The notes beneath the pieces were generated by a model. It was not told the DNA's origin, did no database searches, and saw only the letters and a program-made list of their open reading frames with translations. Positions 35,081-42,769 of a stretch of DNA of 64,000 nt are shown piece by piece (position 1 is the stretch's first letter; each line of letters opens with the position of its first letter). The DNA is taken from contig NZ_JAERQF010000016.1 in assembly GCF_016734815.1 (NCBI RefSeq), positions 44,849-108,848 of the forward strand, in the 5' to 3' direction. The translations under genes were made by a program, and so were the position numbers. This DNA comes from Hymenobacter rubidus (GTDB lineage: Bacteria; Bacteroidota; Bacteroidia; Cytophagales; Hymenobacteraceae).

Positions 35081-36164
35081 CCGTTTGGGCTGGCGGGGGC
35101 TGCTGCTCCTGCTGGCCCTTGCGGGTAGTCCGGGGTTGCGGGCGCAAACCGATTCCCAATCGGGCCCCCCGCCGACGCTTGGTCCGGCTCAGCCAGCTGC
35201 GCCAGCCGATTCGGGGATGGCAGCGCCCGGGTCGGTGGCCGCGGCGCCTTCGTCGAACTGGCCGCTGGTGTTGGGCGTGCTGGGCGGCATTGCGCTGGGC
35301 GTACTGGGCGCGCGGCTATGGTCGCGCAGTTCTAAGCCGAAGCGACGCCACCGCTCGGTCTCCGGACAGGAGTTGCCATCCGATGAGGCGGCTTTTCCGC
35401 TGGCCGAACCGGTCCGCAAAAAGGCGGAAAACGTGCCCCGCACCCCGGCCGAAACGCCCGCTGGTGTTCCGCCAGAGCCAGCCGCCAAGGCGCCCAAGGT
35501 GCAGTCGATGCGCCAGGCGCAAGGCACGCCGCCAGCTCCTCGAACGCCGGAGAAACAGGCCCGCGACGATAAAAAGAAGAAGCCTAATATCAATTCCAGG
35601 ACCACGCCGCCCACCGAGCGCGCGTCGTCCTGGCCCACCATTGCTCCCCGTTCCGCCGCTATGAATCCGACTATTCCCAACCCCGGCGAAGAACCTTTGG
35701 AACCCGGCCAAACCGTTGAGTGGGCCGCGCCCACGTCTACGCCGCCCGCTATTCAGGAGCTGATTGAAGCCAGCGCTTCAGCAGCGGCCGACGTTTCGGC
35801 AGAAACTTCGGCCGCTGCTGAAGCGACTATTGTGCCCAACAACGGCCCGTTGCACTACTACGCCCCGGCCCCCGACGTGCCCAGCATCGAGCACCGCAAG
35901 CTCAGCCCCAACCCGCTGCCACAGATGCCGCTGCTCATCACACTGCCGCACTCGGAGGCCACCACGGCGCAGTTTTCGTTCAGCCCGCAGGCCGACCAGT
36001 CGCGCATCATCGGCAACGGGGTGCGGGAGTTGAAGGAGTTTTTTCAGTTTGAGCTGCCCCCCACCGAGCAGTTTACCACCATCAAAAACCTGACGGCCGG
36101 CAAGCTGGAAAAGCGCGACGATGCCTGGCATGTGGTGCAGAAAGCGGGCATTGCGCTGAGCTAG
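35058..36164 (+). CDS. Membrane-anchored Pro/Ala-rich linker protein, module gene 5
   Basis: The start at 35058 overlaps the ATPase gene by 23 bp and gives 368 residues, indicating translational coupling. A signal-like segment (GLLLLLALAGSPGLRAQ) is followed by a short Pro/Ala stretch and a second hydrophobic helix (WPLVLGVLGGIALGVLGARL). Then comes a long Lys-, Pro- and Ala-rich disordered linker (about 90-240). The C-terminal 100 residues look folded (LLITLPHSEATTAQFSFSPQ, RELKEFFQFELPPTEQFTTI). The layout suggests a tether joining membrane and cytoplasmic parts of the machine. I do not recognise a family. Confidence 0.7.
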   Translation: MTRSRSISRLGWRGLLLLLALAGSPGLRAQTDSQSGPPPTLGPAQPAAPADSGMAAPGSVAAAPSSNWPLVLGVLGGIALGVLGARLWSRSSKPKRRHRSVSGQELPSDEAAFPLAEPVRKKAENVPRTPAETPAGVPPEPAAKAPKVQSMRQAQGTPPAPRTPEKQARDDKKKKPNINSRTTPPTERASSWPTIAPRSAAMNPTIPNPGEEPLEPGQTVEWAAPTSTPPAIQELIEASASAAADVSAETSAAAEATIVPNNGPLHYYAPAPDVPSIEHRKLSPNPLPQMPLLITLPHSEATTAQFSFSPQADQSRIIGNGVRELKEFFQFELPPTEQFTTIKNLTAGKLEKRDDAWHVVQKAGIALS

Positions 36165-36188
36165 GTACATTGGACGATATCAGTAAAG

Positions 36189-36286
36189 CGTCATGCAGAG
36201 CGCAGCGAAGCATCTCGCGTGAGGCGGTAATTCTTTCAATTGAGTTACCACCACACGCGAGATGCTTCGCTGCGCTCTGCATGACG
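36189..36286. repeat. Family A palindromic element A4
   Basis: CGTCATGCAGAGCGCAGCGA and TCGCTGCGCTCTGCATGACG are the arms, extended by AGCATCTCGCGTG / CACGCGAGATGCT. It lies between module genes 5 and 6. Confidence 0.8.
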
Positions 36287-36348
36287 TTCCTCTTTGCTCA
36301 ACGGGGAGACGCAAGTATGCATCTCTACCTTCGCAGTAAATCGAAGCT

Positions 36349-37842
36349 ATGCTCTTAATCGAAATCCTTCTTATCCTGGCGCTGGTGGCGTGGCAGGCGG
36401 TGGTATTCCTCCGCAACCGCCAGCTTATCGGGCGCATTCTGGGCATGTACCCGGCGGCGGGCGCGGTGGGCGTGCAGCCCATTCCCTACACCGCCGCGCA
36501 GCCCGAGAAAAACTTTGAGGTGCAGTACGATGCGCTCATCACGAACGGGGCCTCGTCGGAGTTTGGCCAAATCATTACCGACACCAACGAATACCTGCTG
36601 AACAACCGCGGCGCGGCCGCCGATTTTGGCATTCTGAAAGACATTTCCGAGCGCCACGCCGAGGCGTTGGACGACGAGATTCAGGCCCAGATAACGACGC
36701 CGCTGTATTTGGGGCTGTTGGGTACTTTCACGGGCGCCATCATCGGGCTGGTGGCGCTGGTGGGCAATCCGTTTGCTGACGCGGCGGCCAACCCGAACAC
36801 CGACACTTCGTTCAGCAACAACGACGTGCAGCACTTCCTCGGCGGGGTGCTCATTGCCATGATTGGCAGCCTGTTCGGCCTGGCTTTCACGCTGGCCGGC
36901 AACCAGCTGCTGAAGCAGGCCCGCGCCGTGCGCGACCGCCAGAAAAACGCCTACTACACCTTCCTGCAAAAGGCCCTGCTGCCCAAGCTGAACTCCGACA
37001 TGCAGGCCGGCATGAGCAACCTGAAGGCGGTGCTCGATACCTTCAACGCCGAGTTTTTCAGCCAGATTCAGAACGATTTTTTCAGCAAGATTCACGAGTT
37101 TACGCCGCTCATCGCCAGCATTACGGAGAACGTGAGCGTGCAGAAGCGCTTCCTGGAGCAGCTGGAGAAAATTGGCTACTCGGAGTTGGCCAACGCCACC
37201 ATCAAGGTGTTCGACCGGGTGGATGAAAGTGCCCAGACGTTTGACAAATTTCTGGGCTACCAGCAGGCACTGAATACCACCGTGGTACACAGCAATGAGG
37301 CCGCCCAAACCATTGGCGCGCTGCTCAACCGCCTCACCGCCCTGGAGCAGGGCTTGGCCAGCGTGCCGCAGTACCTGCAGCAGCACGACGATGCGCTGCG
37401 CCAGCAGGTGGCTTTTTTCAGCCAGCACGGCAAGCTGCTGGTCGACCTGGGCGCCCAAATCCGCCAGGGCGTGAGCGAGGGCGTGCACCGCATGGATGCC
37501 GAGCTCGACGGCCGCCTGCAGGAGCTGCAGAAGGAAGCCAGCGCCGCCCACGAGCAGTGGCAGCAGCATTTCCGCCGCCTCAACCAAGACAACATCTACC
37601 AGAAAATCACCGAGTACCTCAACCCCTTCACCCAGCTCCCGGCCCAGCAAAAGGACCTCAACGTGCTGCAGGAGCGCCAGGCCAATCTGGCCGCCCAAGC
37701 CATGCAGCGCATGGAGGCCCGGCTCCTGGCCGATGCGCAGCTGCAGCAGGAGCTGCTGAAACAGGTCGACCGGACCAACAAGGTGCTGGAGGAAATTACC
37801 AAGCCCAACTGGTTTCAGCGGAATATTCTGGGCAAGAAGTAG
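36349..37842 (+). CDS. TolQ/ExbB/MotA-like protein with long coiled-coil tail, module gene 6
   Basis: The 497-residue protein has an N-terminal helix (LIEILLILALVAWQAVVFL), a cytoplasmic segment of about 95 residues, and two membrane helices that match the pore helices of proton-channel subunits: YLGLLGTFTGAIIGLVALVG (about 120-139) and FLGGVLIAMIGSLFGLAFTL (about 162-181). The remaining 310 residues are helical and coiled-coil prone (LQELQKEASAAHEQWQQHFR). Together with the next gene this forms a stator-like pair; a MotA-type subunit with a long cytoplasmic tail is also the layout of ZorA of the Zorya defence system. Homology is judged from the helix motifs only. Confidence 0.78.
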   Translation: MLLIEILLILALVAWQAVVFLRNRQLIGRILGMYPAAGAVGVQPIPYTAAQPEKNFEVQYDALITNGASSEFGQIITDTNEYLLNNRGAAADFGILKDISERHAEALDDEIQAQITTPLYLGLLGTFTGAIIGLVALVGNPFADAAANPNTDTSFSNNDVQHFLGGVLIAMIGSLFGLAFTLAGNQLLKQARAVRDRQKNAYYTFLQKALLPKLNSDMQAGMSNLKAVLDTFNAEFFSQIQNDFFSKIHEFTPLIASITENVSVQKRFLEQLEKIGYSELANATIKVFDRVDESAQTFDKFLGYQQALNTTVVHSNEAAQTIGALLNRLTALEQGLASVPQYLQQHDDALRQQVAFFSQHGKLLVDLGAQIRQGVSEGVHRMDAELDGRLQELQKEASAAHEQWQQHFRRLNQDNIYQKITEYLNPFTQLPAQQKDLNVLQERQANLAAQAMQRMEARLLADAQLQQELLKQVDRTNKVLEEITKPNWFQRNILGKK

Positions 37843-37865
37843 CGTGGAAGAGTTGCAAAAAAGTA

Positions 37866-37977
37866 CGTCATGCTGAGCGAAGCCGAAGCATCTCGCGTAC
37901 CACCACTACTCAATAATGCTTCAACGATTGAATTACTATCCCATGCGAGATGCTTCGGCTGCGCTCAGCATGACGTT
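37866..37977. repeat. Family A palindromic element A5
   Basis: ACGTCATGCTGAGCGAAGCC and the near-inverse GGCTGCGCTCAGCATGACGT are the arms, extended by GAAGCATCTCGC / GCGAGATGCTTC. It lies in the gap between the MotA-like and MotB-like genes. Confidence 0.8.
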
Positions 37978-37982
37978 CTGAT

Positions 37983-38642
37983 ATGAAAGAAAGCAAGGAC
38001 TTTTTCTGGCCCAGCTACGTGGACCTCATGACGGCCTTGTTCCTCATCATGCTCGTGCTGTTCGTGCTGGGTTTCAAGCGGGCCAACGACAAGCAGCGCG
38101 ACAACGAGCGCCTGATTTCGGAGCTGAAAGTGCAGGTGCAGGAAAAGCGCAAGCTCGATGAAATCAAAGCTGCGCTCAAGCGCCTCGAAAGCAATTATTT
38201 CGAGTACAACGCCACTTACAAGCGCTACGAGCTGAAATTCCCCGTCACCTTCGCGCCCAAGAGCGACGTGCTGCCCTACGAGGCCCAAACGCCGCTGGTG
38301 AAAGCCGGACGCTTCCTGCTGAGTGAGATGCAGTCGATAAAAAACGATGATAACGTGCAGTACCTCATTGTGGTAGAGGGGCGCGCCGCCAAAGACCTGC
38401 GCTACCCCGCCAACGACCCGCACAACCTCGACGGCCCCGCCGTGCGCCAGCTCAGCTATAGCCGCGCCCTGAGCGTGATTCGCCTCTGGGAGCAGGCCGG
38501 GCTTCATTTCCCCGCCAACCTGGAAGTGGTGGCGGCGGGTAGCGGCTTCCGCGGCGCCGGCCGCTACACCGGCAGCCAGGAGGCGCTCAACAAGCGCTTC
38601 ATCATTCAGATTCAGCCCAAGATTGGGTCGATTGGGAAGTAG
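37983..38642 (+). CDS. MotB/OmpA-like stator protein, module gene 7
   Basis: The 219-residue protein has one N-terminal membrane helix with the MotB motif WPSYVDLMTALFLIMLVLFV; Asp14 sits where MotB has its proton-binding Asp. A coiled coil (residues 35-70) leads to a C-terminal OmpA/MotB-type peptidoglycan-binding domain: YLIVVEGRAAKDLR, then QLSYSRALSVIRLWEQAGL, and NKRFIIQIQP at the end. It should pair with the preceding MotA/TolQ-like protein to form a proton-driven stator fixed to the cell wall. It is the last gene before convergent transcription units. Confidence 0.85.
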   Translation: MKESKDFFWPSYVDLMTALFLIMLVLFVLGFKRANDKQRDNERLISELKVQVQEKRKLDEIKAALKRLESNYFEYNATYKRYELKFPVTFAPKSDVLPYEAQTPLVKAGRFLLSEMQSIKNDDNVQYLIVVEGRAAKDLRYPANDPHNLDGPAVRQLSYSRALSVIRLWEQAGLHFPANLEVVAAGSGFRGAGRYTGSQEALNKRFIIQIQPKIGSIGK

Positions 38643-38653
38643 CGTTTTAGATA

Positions 38654-38760
38654 AAAAAGCCCGTCATGCAGAGCGCAGCGAAGCATCTTTACCACAGTAG
38701 TAATTATTTACTGGTGGTGGTAAAGATGCTTCGCTGCGCTCTGCATGACGGGCTTTTCTG
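38654..38760. repeat. Family A palindromic element A6, probably also a bidirectional terminator
   Basis: AAAAAAGCCCGTCATGCAGA and its inverse TCTGCATGACGGGCTTTTC are the arms. The A run and T run at the ends, and the position between convergent genes (module gene 7 and the aldo-keto reductase), make it look like a terminator for both. Confidence 0.8.
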
Positions 38761-38767
38761 CCCTTTG

Positions 38768-39760
38768 CTACCCGCGCAAAACCCCTTCAATTCCCGCCAG
38801 TTCCTCCGCGCCAAACGCCAGATTCTCCAGACAGCGCAGTGAGTCATCCAGTTGCTCGGGCTTGCTGGCGCCGATGAGCACCGACGTGACCCGCTCATCC
38901 TTCAGCAGCCAAGAAAGAGCCATTTGGGCGAGGCTTTGGTTGCGGGTTTGAGCGAGGTCGTTGAGGCGACGAACTTGCGAAAGGCGTTCGGGGGTGAGGT
39001 TGCTTTCCTTCAGGAAGCCCACGCCTTTGGCCACGCGCGAGTCTTCGGGGATGCCGTGCAGGTATTTGTTGGTGAGCAGGCCCTGGGCCAGGGGCGAGAA
39101 GGGGATGCAGCCCACGCCTTCCTCGCCCAGCAGGTCGAGCAGGCCGTCTTCCACCCAGCGCTCAAACATCGAATACTTGGGCTGGTGGATGAGGCAGGGC
39201 GTGCCCAGCGCGCGCAAGATGCGGAAAGCTTCGGCCGCCTCGGCGGGGCGGTAGTTGCTCAGGCCCACGTACAGGGCTTTGCCCTGGCGCACAATCAGGT
39301 CGAGGGCGGCCATGGTTTCGGCCAGGGGCGTGTCGGGGTCGGGGCGGTGGTGGTAGAAGATGTCGACGTACTCCAGGCCCATGCGCTGCAGGCTCTGGTC
39401 GAGGCTGGAAACCAGGTACTTCTTCGAGCCCCAGTCGCCGTAGGGGCCGTCCCACATGGTGTAGCCGGCCTTGCTCGAAATGATGAGCTCGTCGCGGTGG
39501 GCGGCGAAGTCTTCGCGCAAAATGCGGCCGAAGTTTGTTTCGGCCGAGCCGGGGGGCGGGCCGTAGTTGTTGGCGAGGTCGAAGTGCGTGATGCCCCGGT
39601 CGAAGGCCCGGTGCAGGATGGCGCGGCTGTTTTCGAGCACGTCCACGCCGCCGAAGTTGTGCCACAGGCCGAGCGAGAGGGCCGGCAGTTTCAGGCCGCT
39701 GCGGCCGCAACGGCGATAGGTCATTTCCTGGTAGCGGGTGGGGGCGGGCTGGTAAGGCAT
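38768..39760 (-). CDS. Aldo-keto reductase, L-glyceraldehyde 3-phosphate reductase type
   Basis: This 330-residue NADPH-dependent reductase belongs to the YghZ/Gpr branch: the phrase FDLANNYGPPPGSAETNFGR is characteristic. The catalytic tetrad is visible as Asp and Tyr in that stretch, Lys in LIISSKAGYTMWDGPYGDWG, and His in DIFYHHRPDPDTP. The coenzyme segments SSLDQSLQRMGLEYVD, YVGLSNYRPAEAA, IPFSPLAQGLLT and VLIGASKPEQLDDSL are normal. It is cytoplasmic; it detoxifies or reduces small aldehydes such as L-glyceraldehyde 3-phosphate and methylglyoxal in characterised relatives. It follows the aldolase gene on the same strand with a family A element between them. Confidence 0.93.
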   Translation of the reverse strand: MPYQPAPTRYQEMTYRRCGRSGLKLPALSLGLWHNFGGVDVLENSRAILHRAFDRGITHFDLANNYGPPPGSAETNFGRILREDFAAHRDELIISSKAGYTMWDGPYGDWGSKKYLVSSLDQSLQRMGLEYVDIFYHHRPDPDTPLAETMAALDLIVRQGKALYVGLSNYRPAEAAEAFRILRALGTPCLIHQPKYSMFERWVEDGLLDLLGEEGVGCIPFSPLAQGLLTNKYLHGIPEDSRVAKGVGFLKESNLTPERLSQVRRLNDLAQTRNQSLAQMALSWLLKDERVTSVLIGASKPEQLDDSLRCLENLAFGAEELAGIEGVLRG

Positions 39761-39790
39761 GGTTAGGGGAAATGGAATAGAGCGTAATAA

Positions 39791-39892
39791 AAGAACGTCA
39801 TGCTGAGCGCAGCCGAAGCATCTCTACCGCGCAAGTAATTCATTTGCTATTGCGGTAGAGATGCTTCGGCTGCGCTCAGCATGACGTTCTTA
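39791..39892. repeat. Family A palindromic element A7
   Basis: AAGAACGTCATGCTGAGCGC and GCGCTCAGCATGACGTTCTT are the arms, extended by AGCCGAAGCATCTCTACCGC / GCGGTAGAGATGCTTCGGCT. It lies between the aldolase and aldo-keto reductase genes. Confidence 0.8.
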
Positions 39893-39913
39893 CTTTTTCC
39901 CGTAAGCGAAAAA

Positions 39914-40999
39914 CTAGTAGCGGCGGTTCACGCAGTTCAGGTCCTCGAAGGCCTGCTTGAGGCGCGCCACGAAGGTTTCTTCGCCCTTGCGCAGCCACAC
40001 GCGCGGGTCGTAGTACTTCTTGTTGGGCGAGTCGGCGCCGGTGGGGTTGCCAATCTGGCCCTGCAGGAAGCCTTCGTTCTTCACGTAGTAGTCCTTGATG
40101 CCTTCCCAGAACGCCCACTGCAGGTCGGTATCAATGTTCATCTTAATGGCGCCGTAGCTGATGGCCTCGCGGATTTCCTCCTGCGACGAGCCCGAGCCGC
40201 CGTGGAACACGAAGTCAATCGGCAGGGCCTCCGTAATGTTGTGCTTCTGGCGCAGGAACTCCTGCGAGTTGTGCAGAATCTTGGGCTGCAGCTTCACGTT
40301 GCCGGGCTTGTACACGCCGTGCACGTTGCCGAACGCGGCCGCGATGGTGAAGCGCGGGCTGATTTCGCTCAGCTGCTCGTAAGCGAAGGCCACTTCCTCG
40401 GGCTGGGTGTAGAGCTTGCTGGAATCCACGTCGGAGTTGTCCACGCCGTCTTCCTCGCCGCCGGTCACGCCGAGCTCAATCTCCAGCGTCATGCCGATTT
40501 TGGCCATGCGCTCGAGGTAGCGCTTGCAGATTTCGATGTTCTCCTCAATTGGCTCTTCCGACAAGTCGAGCATGTGCGAGCTGTAGAGCGGCTGGCCGTG
40601 CTGGGCGTAGTATTTCTCGCCGGCATCGAGCAGGCCGTCAATCCAAGGCAGGAGCTTTTTGGCGGCGTGGTCGGTGTGCAGCACCACGGGCACGTCGTAG
40701 AGGGCGGCCATCTGGTGCACGTGGTAGGCGCCCGAAATGCCGCCCGCGATACTGGCCTGCTGCTTGTCGTTGGGCACCGATTTGCCGGCGAAGAACTGCG
40801 CGCCGCCGTTCGAGAACTGCACCATCACCGGCGAGTTCAGGGCTTTGGCGGCTTCGAGCACGCCGTTCACGGTGTTGGTGCCGGTCACGTTCACGGCGGG
40901 CAGGGCGTAGCCGTGGGCTTTGGCGTGTTTGAAAAGCGCCTGCACTTCGTCGCCGTGCAGCACACCGGCGCGCAGGCCGGTCAGGGTTTGTTCAGCCAT
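39914..40999 (-). CDS. fbaA: Class II fructose-bisphosphate aldolase
   Basis: It interconverts fructose 1,6-bisphosphate with dihydroxyacetone phosphate and glyceraldehyde 3-phosphate in glycolysis and gluconeogenesis, using zinc. The ATG at 40999 gives 361 residues, the normal length of the E. coli-like FbaA type. Motifs: LPAVNVTGTNTVNGVLEAAK, the zinc site VPVVLHTDHAAKK, LEIELGVTGGEEDGVDNSDV, FTIAAAFGNVHGVYKPGNV and the substrate-binding VFHGGSGSS with GAIKMNIDTDLQWAF. It is monocistronic or in loose linkage with the aldo-keto reductase. Confidence 0.96.
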   Translation of the reverse strand: MAEQTLTGLRAGVLHGDEVQALFKHAKAHGYALPAVNVTGTNTVNGVLEAAKALNSPVMVQFSNGGAQFFAGKSVPNDKQQASIAGGISGAYHVHQMAALYDVPVVLHTDHAAKKLLPWIDGLLDAGEKYYAQHGQPLYSSHMLDLSEEPIEENIEICKRYLERMAKIGMTLEIELGVTGGEEDGVDNSDVDSSKLYTQPEEVAFAYEQLSEISPRFTIAAAFGNVHGVYKPGNVKLQPKILHNSQEFLRQKHNITEALPIDFVFHGGSGSSQEEIREAISYGAIKMNIDTDLQWAFWEGIKDYYVKNEGFLQGQIGNPTGADSPNKKYYDPRVWLRKGEETFVARLKQAFEDLNCVNRRY

Positions 41000-41166
41000 A
41001 AAAAGGAAATGGTGCGGCAGGGCCGCGGTGGGAAGTGAAAGCGGAAGCGAGGCGAGACTGCCCAGGGCAGGCACTCCGGCAGCAAAGTACGGCCGCCGCC
41101 GCTTATCCTGAAAGGGTTGGGCCAAACGAATGGCCCCGACTGTCGCAGCAAGGCCTTATGATGAAG

Positions 41167-41202
41167 AAAAAAAAGAGGTTGACCGCAGTCGCAGTCAACC
41201 TC
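41167..41202 (-). terminator. Rho-independent terminator, minus strand
   Basis: The stem GAGGTTGAC / GTCAACCTC is followed on the minus strand by eight T. It lies 38 bp after the stop of the small T9SS protein gene. Confidence 0.8.
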
Positions 41203-41240
41203 CACACGGTGCTTCTATGCGCATATGCGCAACACTGCCG

Positions 41241-41879
41241 CTATTTGGCCGTCATGGTGCGGCGAAGCCGGTACACGCCGTGCCGGTTGCTCACCTGCAA
41301 CTGGTAGATGTAGTCGCCGCTGGGCAGGTCCAGGCCCCGGAAATTCAAGGTGATGCGGTGTTCGCCGGCGCTCATGCCTTTGCGCACCACGCTGGCCACT
41401 TTGCGGCTGAGCGGGTCGTATATAGTGAGCTGCACATCGGCTGCATTGGCCAGCACGAAGGGGACGGTGGTTTCGTCGGTATAGGGGTTCGGATAGTTCT
41501 GCCCCATCGTAAACTGGCCGCCGGTTTCACGCTCGAGGGGAAGTGAGCCGCCGGGTTCGCTGGAGTCGCCGATGACGTTGGGCGAAATAGCACAGCCGCT
41601 GCTGACCTCCGTCGCGTTGCGGCTGGCAGGTGTGAACGAGCGGTCTAAAAAAGCCTGCGCGTCGCGGAATGCCGACGGGTCGGTATCATACATTTGGTGT
41701 GGCGAGCTTTGGGAACGAGGGGCATCGGAAGTGGCCAAGGGAGCGAAAGCTAAAAAGTTGGGCACGGCAAGGTATAAATCGTCGACCAGCACGGCCGTGT
41801 CTTCCGTTGCCACGAGTTCGATAGCGGCAGAAAGGCACGACAAATAAAACAAATGAACGGATGCCGGCGGAGAGGGCAT
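41241..41879 (-). CDS. Small protein ending in a T9SS type A sorting domain
   Basis: The 212-residue protein has a C-terminal T9SS type A signal: FTMGQNYPNPYTDETTVPFV, LTIYDPLSRKVASVVRKGMS, HRITLNFRGLDLPSGDYIYQ and a basic end. The N-terminal 120 residues are low in structure and show only a weak hydrophobic stretch (VHLFYLSCLSAAIELVA), which is not a convincing signal peptide. It may be a truncated remnant of a larger secreted protein or have a different start. A terminator follows. The sorting domain is confident; whether the gene is functional is not. Confidence 0.65.
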   Translation of the reverse strand: MPSPPASVHLFYLSCLSAAIELVATEDTAVLVDDLYLAVPNFLAFAPLATSDAPRSQSSPHQMYDTDPSAFRDAQAFLDRSFTPASRNATEVSSGCAISPNVIGDSSEPGGSLPLERETGGQFTMGQNYPNPYTDETTVPFVLANAADVQLTIYDPLSRKVASVVRKGMSAGEHRITLNFRGLDLPSGDYIYQLQVSNRHGVYRLRRTMTAK

Positions 41880-42270
41880 TTAAGGAATGGCACAGTTCAA
41901 CAGCCGCTGGCCGACGACCAATGCTATTCCAAATATGAGAACAGTGGGGCAAAAAAATGGTTTACAATCGATGATGGTGGCTGAAAAGACGATGAATGGA
42001 AGCGCTACGGCCTTAGACGGTTAATTCCTAAAATGGGAAAAGGGACTGATGAACAAATGCCCCGTTGAGCGGTGGCAGGTGGCAGGTAGTCGGCGCCAGT
42101 AGGCAAGCGGACGATTGGGTTTCCAATCCGGAGCACGCGCCTGCACCTTTGAAGCAGCAAGCAGGACCAGGCGGCGCAGGCCGGCGACATTTTGGCCACC
42201 TCTTTGCTAAAGGCGCTGGCCGGGGCGCTTATTGTTTTTTATTCAGCAATATACATTTTTAACTATTGCC
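41880..42270. other. Intergenic region, 391 bp, nothing recognised
   Basis: The gap lies between the minus-strand T9SS-tail gene and the plus-strand small protein at 42271. Several short reading frames exist but none has protein-like composition or a plausible start. TATACATTTTT at about 42250 could belong to a promoter of the small gene. Confidence 0.35.
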
Positions 42271-42405
42271 ATGCAACGTTTTCTTGAAGACGAGTTCGCT
42301 GCTGAGCTCCGTACGGTGCTGAAAGCCGACGAATACGCCAAATTTCAGGCAAAGCGCGCCGCCCAGAAGCGTGCCCAGCGGCCGGGGCGTCGGCCTGCTA
42401 AATAG
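42271..42405 (+). CDS. 44-residue basic protein, unknown function
   Basis: The short frame runs from an ATG at 42271 to TAG. The first half is acidic and amphipathic (MQRFLEDEFAAELRTVLKAD) and the second is Lys/Arg/Gln-rich (AKRAAQKRAQRP). An AT-rich leader precedes it. The codon use resembles the neighbours, but it is too short for family assignment. It could bind nucleic acid or ribosome; this is a guess. Confidence 0.45.
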   Translation: MQRFLEDEFAAELRTVLKADEYAKFQAKRAAQKRAQRPGRRPAK

Positions 42406-42493
42406 CCTAGCCAAAATGCGCTGCCCGAAACCCGGTTGCTGTCAGGCCGTGAAACGCTGATTCCCGGGTGATATTGCTGATAATGTGGATGTG

Positions 42494-42757
42494 ATGAAAA
42501 AGAGGGTCTATAAAATCCTGCGACAGATTTTGCGGCGGCACCTGATTGCAGGGGCCAGCCTGACGCCGCGCCGCAAGCTAAGCGCCGTGTTCACGAGCAA
42601 CGAGGAGCGCAACGAGCTTTTCTGCGACGTGGAGCGGGCCCTGCAGGTGCAGCTGGACGATGCGGAACTGGGCCGGGTAGAAACCTTTGGGGCGCTGGCT
42701 GCCTACGTGGTGCGCTGCCTGCCGCCAACTGACGAGGCCCCGCGCCTGGCGGCCTAA
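42494..42757 (+). CDS. Small protein resembling acyl carrier protein, without a clear DSL site
   Basis: The ATG at 42494 gives 87 residues (a GTG three codons upstream is possible). The C-terminal half, CDVERALQVQLDDAELGRVE followed by TFGALAAYVV, resembles helices 2-4 of acyl carrier proteins, where E..L...I.D.E...I.T...L..Y is typical. The region that should hold the phosphopantetheine Ser (DSL) reads FTSNEERNEL, so the site is doubtful. The N-terminus is very basic (MKKRVYKILRQILRRH). It may be an ACP-like fold used for something else. No fatty acid or polyketide genes are near. Confidence 0.5.
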   Translation: MKKRVYKILRQILRRHLIAGASLTPRRKLSAVFTSNEERNELFCDVERALQVQLDDAELGRVETFGALAAYVVRCLPPTDEAPRLAA

Positions 42758-42769
42758 ACCAAAAGCGGC

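Noticed and set aside
36349..38642. Calling the MotA/MotB-like pair a Zorya defence system
   Set aside because: The layout is similar, but ZorC, ZorD or ZorE effectors are not present and the neighbouring genes encode tubulin- and actin-like proteins instead.
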